Of a DNA stretch of 64,000 nucleotides, positions 62,037 to 64,000 are shown in pieces. The notes under the pieces were generated by a model. It worked only from the letters and a program-made list of their open reading frames with translations, was not told the DNA's origin and did no database searches. Positions within the stretch are counted from its first letter, which is position 1. Each line of letters begins with the position of its first letter. A program made the translations under genes and the position numbers. The stretch covers positions 62,001 to 126,000 of the IMG/VR virus record IMGVR_UViG_3300027714_002764; one strand, given 5' to 3'. Origin of the DNA: a virus.

Positions 62037-62852
62037 ATGGCAAAAAATGTTGTAATATCCTTATCGGGAGGGATGGATTCCTCTACTTTACTACTCAGAT
62101 GTTTATCAGAGTATGACAATGTAACTGCAATATCTTTCGATTACGGTCAAAAGCATAAAGTAGAGCTTGAAAGAGCACAATCGTTAGTAGATTACCTAAA
62201 TGAGAAAGATTTTGGTATCAAGTACCAGGTAATTAAACTAGACGGATTAGTAAACTTACTAAATTCAGCACTTACTGAAGGAGGAGCAGATGTACCTGAA
62301 GGTCATTATGAACAGGATAACATGAAAGCTACAGTAGTACCTAATAGAAACAAAATATTTGCTTCGTTAGTACAAGCAGTAGCTCTATCAGAAGCAATGG
62401 CTAATGGTAATAATACAGATATTGCATTAGGTATACATGCAGGTGATCATGCAGTATATCCAGACTGTAGACAAGAGTTTAGAGATGCAGATGACAATGC
62501 CTTTAGATTAGGTAATTGGGAAGCAGATAAGGTAGGGTATTTTACACCTTATTTAGAAACAGACAAATTTGGAATATTAAAAGATGGACAACAATTGGTT
62601 GAAGAGCTCGGAATTGTTTTTAATGAAGTGTACAAACGTACTAATACTTCTTATAAGCCCTATCCTAGCGGTAATAGCGATTACAAATCAGCATCATCTG
62701 TTGAAAGGATTGAAGCTTTTATCGCACTCGGTGTGGATGACCCTGTACAGTACGAGAACGAAACTGGACCGGTTGATTATAATGTTGCGAAAGCACATGT
62801 AGAAAAAATACTAGTCGACTACAGTACTGCTGCAGAATTAGGTTATTCTTAA
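62037..62852 (+). CDS. queC: QueC-like 7-cyano-7-deazaguanine synthase homologue, zinc site missing
   Basis: 271 residues. PP-loop SLSGGMDSSTLL at 9-20 and ISFDYGQKHKVELERAQ, VVPNRNKIFASLVQAVALSEA, GIHAGDHAVYPDCRQEF are QueC hallmarks. QueC makes preQ0 from CDG with ATP and ammonia. In bacterial QueC a C-terminal Cys-x(8)-Cys-x2-Cys-x2-Cys binds zinc; here the aligned region (about 203-224, TSYKPYPSGNSDYKSASS) has no cysteine. The only cysteines are Cys22 and Cys144. It may be a diverged enzyme for DNA modification (dPreQ0-type) or another nitrile/amidation-like reaction. No other queuosine-path gene is in this window. Confidence 0.82.
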   Translation: MAKNVVISLSGGMDSSTLLLRCLSEYDNVTAISFDYGQKHKVELERAQSLVDYLNEKDFGIKYQVIKLDGLVNLLNSALTEGGADVPEGHYEQDNMKATVVPNRNKIFASLVQAVALSEAMANGNNTDIALGIHAGDHAVYPDCRQEFRDADDNAFRLGNWEADKVGYFTPYLETDKFGILKDGQQLVEELGIVFNEVYKRTNTSYKPYPSGNSDYKSASSVERIEAFIALGVDDPVQYENETGPVDYNVAKAHVEKILVDYSTAAELGYS

Positions 62853-62880
62853 ATTATTGGGAAATACTTAAATCTATCAT

Positions 62881-63657
62881 ATGAAATTTATTAGAGCCCT
62901 ATGGGGAGATTTAGAACATCATGATAGTAAACCAAGAAAAGAAATTATAAGATGCTCTAAAGAACAAAGATTTGATGAAGTAGTGTTCGTATGGGGCGAA
63001 AGCAATTATGATTTTATTAAATCTTTTGGGTATGAAGCTATATTAATGTCTAAAGATCCTTATGAGTACGGAACACACTACTTCTATGAATCACATACTT
63101 TTTTCCTGCATAAGCTTGTAGCTATAAAGACTGGAGTAGAGCTATACGAACAAATTATATTTCTTGACTGGGATATTTACCAACAGAAACCACTTGATTT
63201 TAATTTTTATAGTAGGTTAGAAGAGCAAAACAGTAAACTTCAAATACCTCTTTATTGTTTTCCTAATAACTACGAAGAGTATGTTCTTAAAGAATGGAAA
63301 GATATAAGCAGGGAAGATATAAAATACTTACATAAACACCAATCTGTACTCCAGAAATATAATTGGCAATGGGCAAACAACGTAGTAGTTCCTAACACAT
63401 CCTTTGTATACTGCTCAGATCTAAGCATAGCTGAGGAATTTATTAGAATAAATCAAGAAGAAGATATTGAAATAGTAAGCGATGAAACGCCTGTAATGCA
63501 TTATTTTTTAAATCAAGGTACAACGCTAGAGGCTTATATTAAGAAGTATGAGCCTTTAGTATCTAACGCAAAATTTGAAACTCATTTTAAACAAAAAGAT
63601 TTAAATGACTATATAAAGTTATTTATAAGTAAAGATTTATACTTTATACATGAATAA
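62881..63657 (+). CDS. Glycosyltransferase-like protein
   Basis: 258 residues. MKFIRALWGDLEHHDSK at the start, IIFLDWDIYQQKP (about 96-108) with DWD as candidate DxD motif, and a VVVPNTSFVYCSD segment. Similar layout to the 22599 and 23453 proteins. It overlaps the next radical-SAM gene by 8 bases, so the same pair of functions as in the modification island appears again at the window end. Acceptor unknown. Confidence 0.6.
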   Translation: MKFIRALWGDLEHHDSKPRKEIIRCSKEQRFDEVVFVWGESNYDFIKSFGYEAILMSKDPYEYGTHYFYESHTFFLHKLVAIKTGVELYEQIIFLDWDIYQQKPLDFNFYSRLEEQNSKLQIPLYCFPNNYEEYVLKEWKDISREDIKYLHKHQSVLQKYNWQWANNVVVPNTSFVYCSDLSIAEEFIRINQEEDIEIVSDETPVMHYFLNQGTTLEAYIKKYEPLVSNAKFETHFKQKDLNDYIKLFISKDLYFIHE

Positions 63658-64000
63658 AAAGGATTATATATGTGCAAATCCTTTCGTAAATTTAGAAGTC
63701 CATGATAAAACAAGTTTTTTATGTTGCCCTGCTTGGGTTAGCAAAAAATTACCAGAAAACATATCACCATTAGAAGCTTGGAACTCTAAAGAAGCGAATG
63801 AAATTCGAGATTCTATTCTCGATGGTTCTTATAGGTACTGTGATGAAAATCTTTGTTCACTACTTTCCGGCTTAAGAGACAAAACTGCACCTAAAGTGAT
63901 CCGTCCAATGGTAGACAGAGGGAAGCTACCTGATACTTTACAAAATACAATTAACGACTATAAACAAGGTAAACCTATATACCCTAATACGGTTCAATAT
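63650..64000 (+). CDS. Radical-SAM protein of twitch type, 3' end outside window
   Basis: 117 residues in the window and open to the end. N-terminal CANPFVNLEVHDKTSFLCCPAW (Cys8, Cys25-26) then SPLEAWNSKEANEIRDSILDG and a CxxxxC pair match the start of the 29197 and 30513 proteins (SPKQVWN, then CSHC). The CxxxCxxC core should lie about 60 residues beyond the edge of the frame seen here. Identification rests on this N-terminal pattern. Confidence 0.65.
   Translation, partial: MNKKDYICANPFVNLEVHDKTSFLCCPAWVSKKLPENISPLEAWNSKEANEIRDSILDGSYRYCDENLCSLLSGLRDKTAPKVIRPMVDRGKLPDTLQNTINDYKQGKPIYPNTVQY

Overview
The window is a contiguous piece of a large, AT-rich, T4-like myovirus genome. All supported genes lie on the + strand, are tightly packed, and often overlap by a few bases (TAATG and similar junctions). 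Recognisable T4-type genes include the prohead protease (gp21), scaffold (gp22), major capsid protein (gp23), neck/tail-completion proteins (gp13-, gp14- and gp15-like), sheath (gp18), tube (gp19), gp26-like protein, gp53-like wedge protein, ssDNA-binding protein (gp32), UvsX, RNase H-type exonuclease, gp41 helicase and class I ribonucleotide reductase. Starts almost never have a Shine-Dalgarno sequence. Three or four replication or accessory operons carry TTG-N20-TATATTA, which resembles the Bacteroidota -33/-7 promoter. The host is therefore inferred, not proven, to be a Bacteroidota (flavobacterium-like) bacterium.

Layout: 1-5.2 kb, head genes (core protein, gp21, an inserted SGNH-type gene, gp22, gp23). 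5.2-8.7 kb, PhoH ATPase and neck genes. 8.8-22.5 kb, a long array of repeat-rich fibre/adhesin genes, including a 1815-residue protein and one ending in an S74 self-cleaving chaperone. 22.5-39.3 kb, a modification island inserted between the fibre and tail genes: several glycosyltransferases, two GT7-like enzymes each carrying an inserted LamG-like domain, three radical-SAM proteins, an Asp/Asn-hydroxylase-like dioxygenase, an 1178-residue multidomain B12/radical-SAM protein and a second SGNH protein. 39.3-51.3 kb, the tail: sheath, tube, gp26-like gene with a probable frameshift extension, tape measure and baseplate. 51.3-60.7 kb, replication and nucleotide metabolism: a small family-A polymerase, SSB, UvsX, exonuclease, cytidylyltransferase-like enzyme, helicase, NrdB and NrdA. 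60.7-64 kb: a small virion-like protein, thioredoxin, a QueC-like enzyme, another glycosyltransferase-like gene and the start of another radical-SAM gene.

Two promoter-like classes are visible. The octamer TATTTATA, usually continuing as TATTTATAWTA, precedes most structural operons (16 intergenic copies) and is a candidate late promoter. TTG-N20-TATATTA precedes the modification island, the SSB operon and the thioredoxin operon (a weaker TTT variant precedes the polymerase) and looks host-like, so probably early or middle. Three strong hairpin-plus-T-run terminators follow gp23, the fibre sub-cluster and the tail tube gene.

The most notable points are the modification island, the GT7/LamG domain insertions, a probable +1 (or -2) programmed frameshift joining the gp26-like gene to a second reading frame between tube and tape measure, a very short family-A DNA polymerase, and a QueC homologue lacking its zinc-binding cysteines. 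No tRNA, CRISPR array, insertion sequence, reverse transcriptase or lysogeny gene was seen, and no gene-free stretch exceeds 300 bases.
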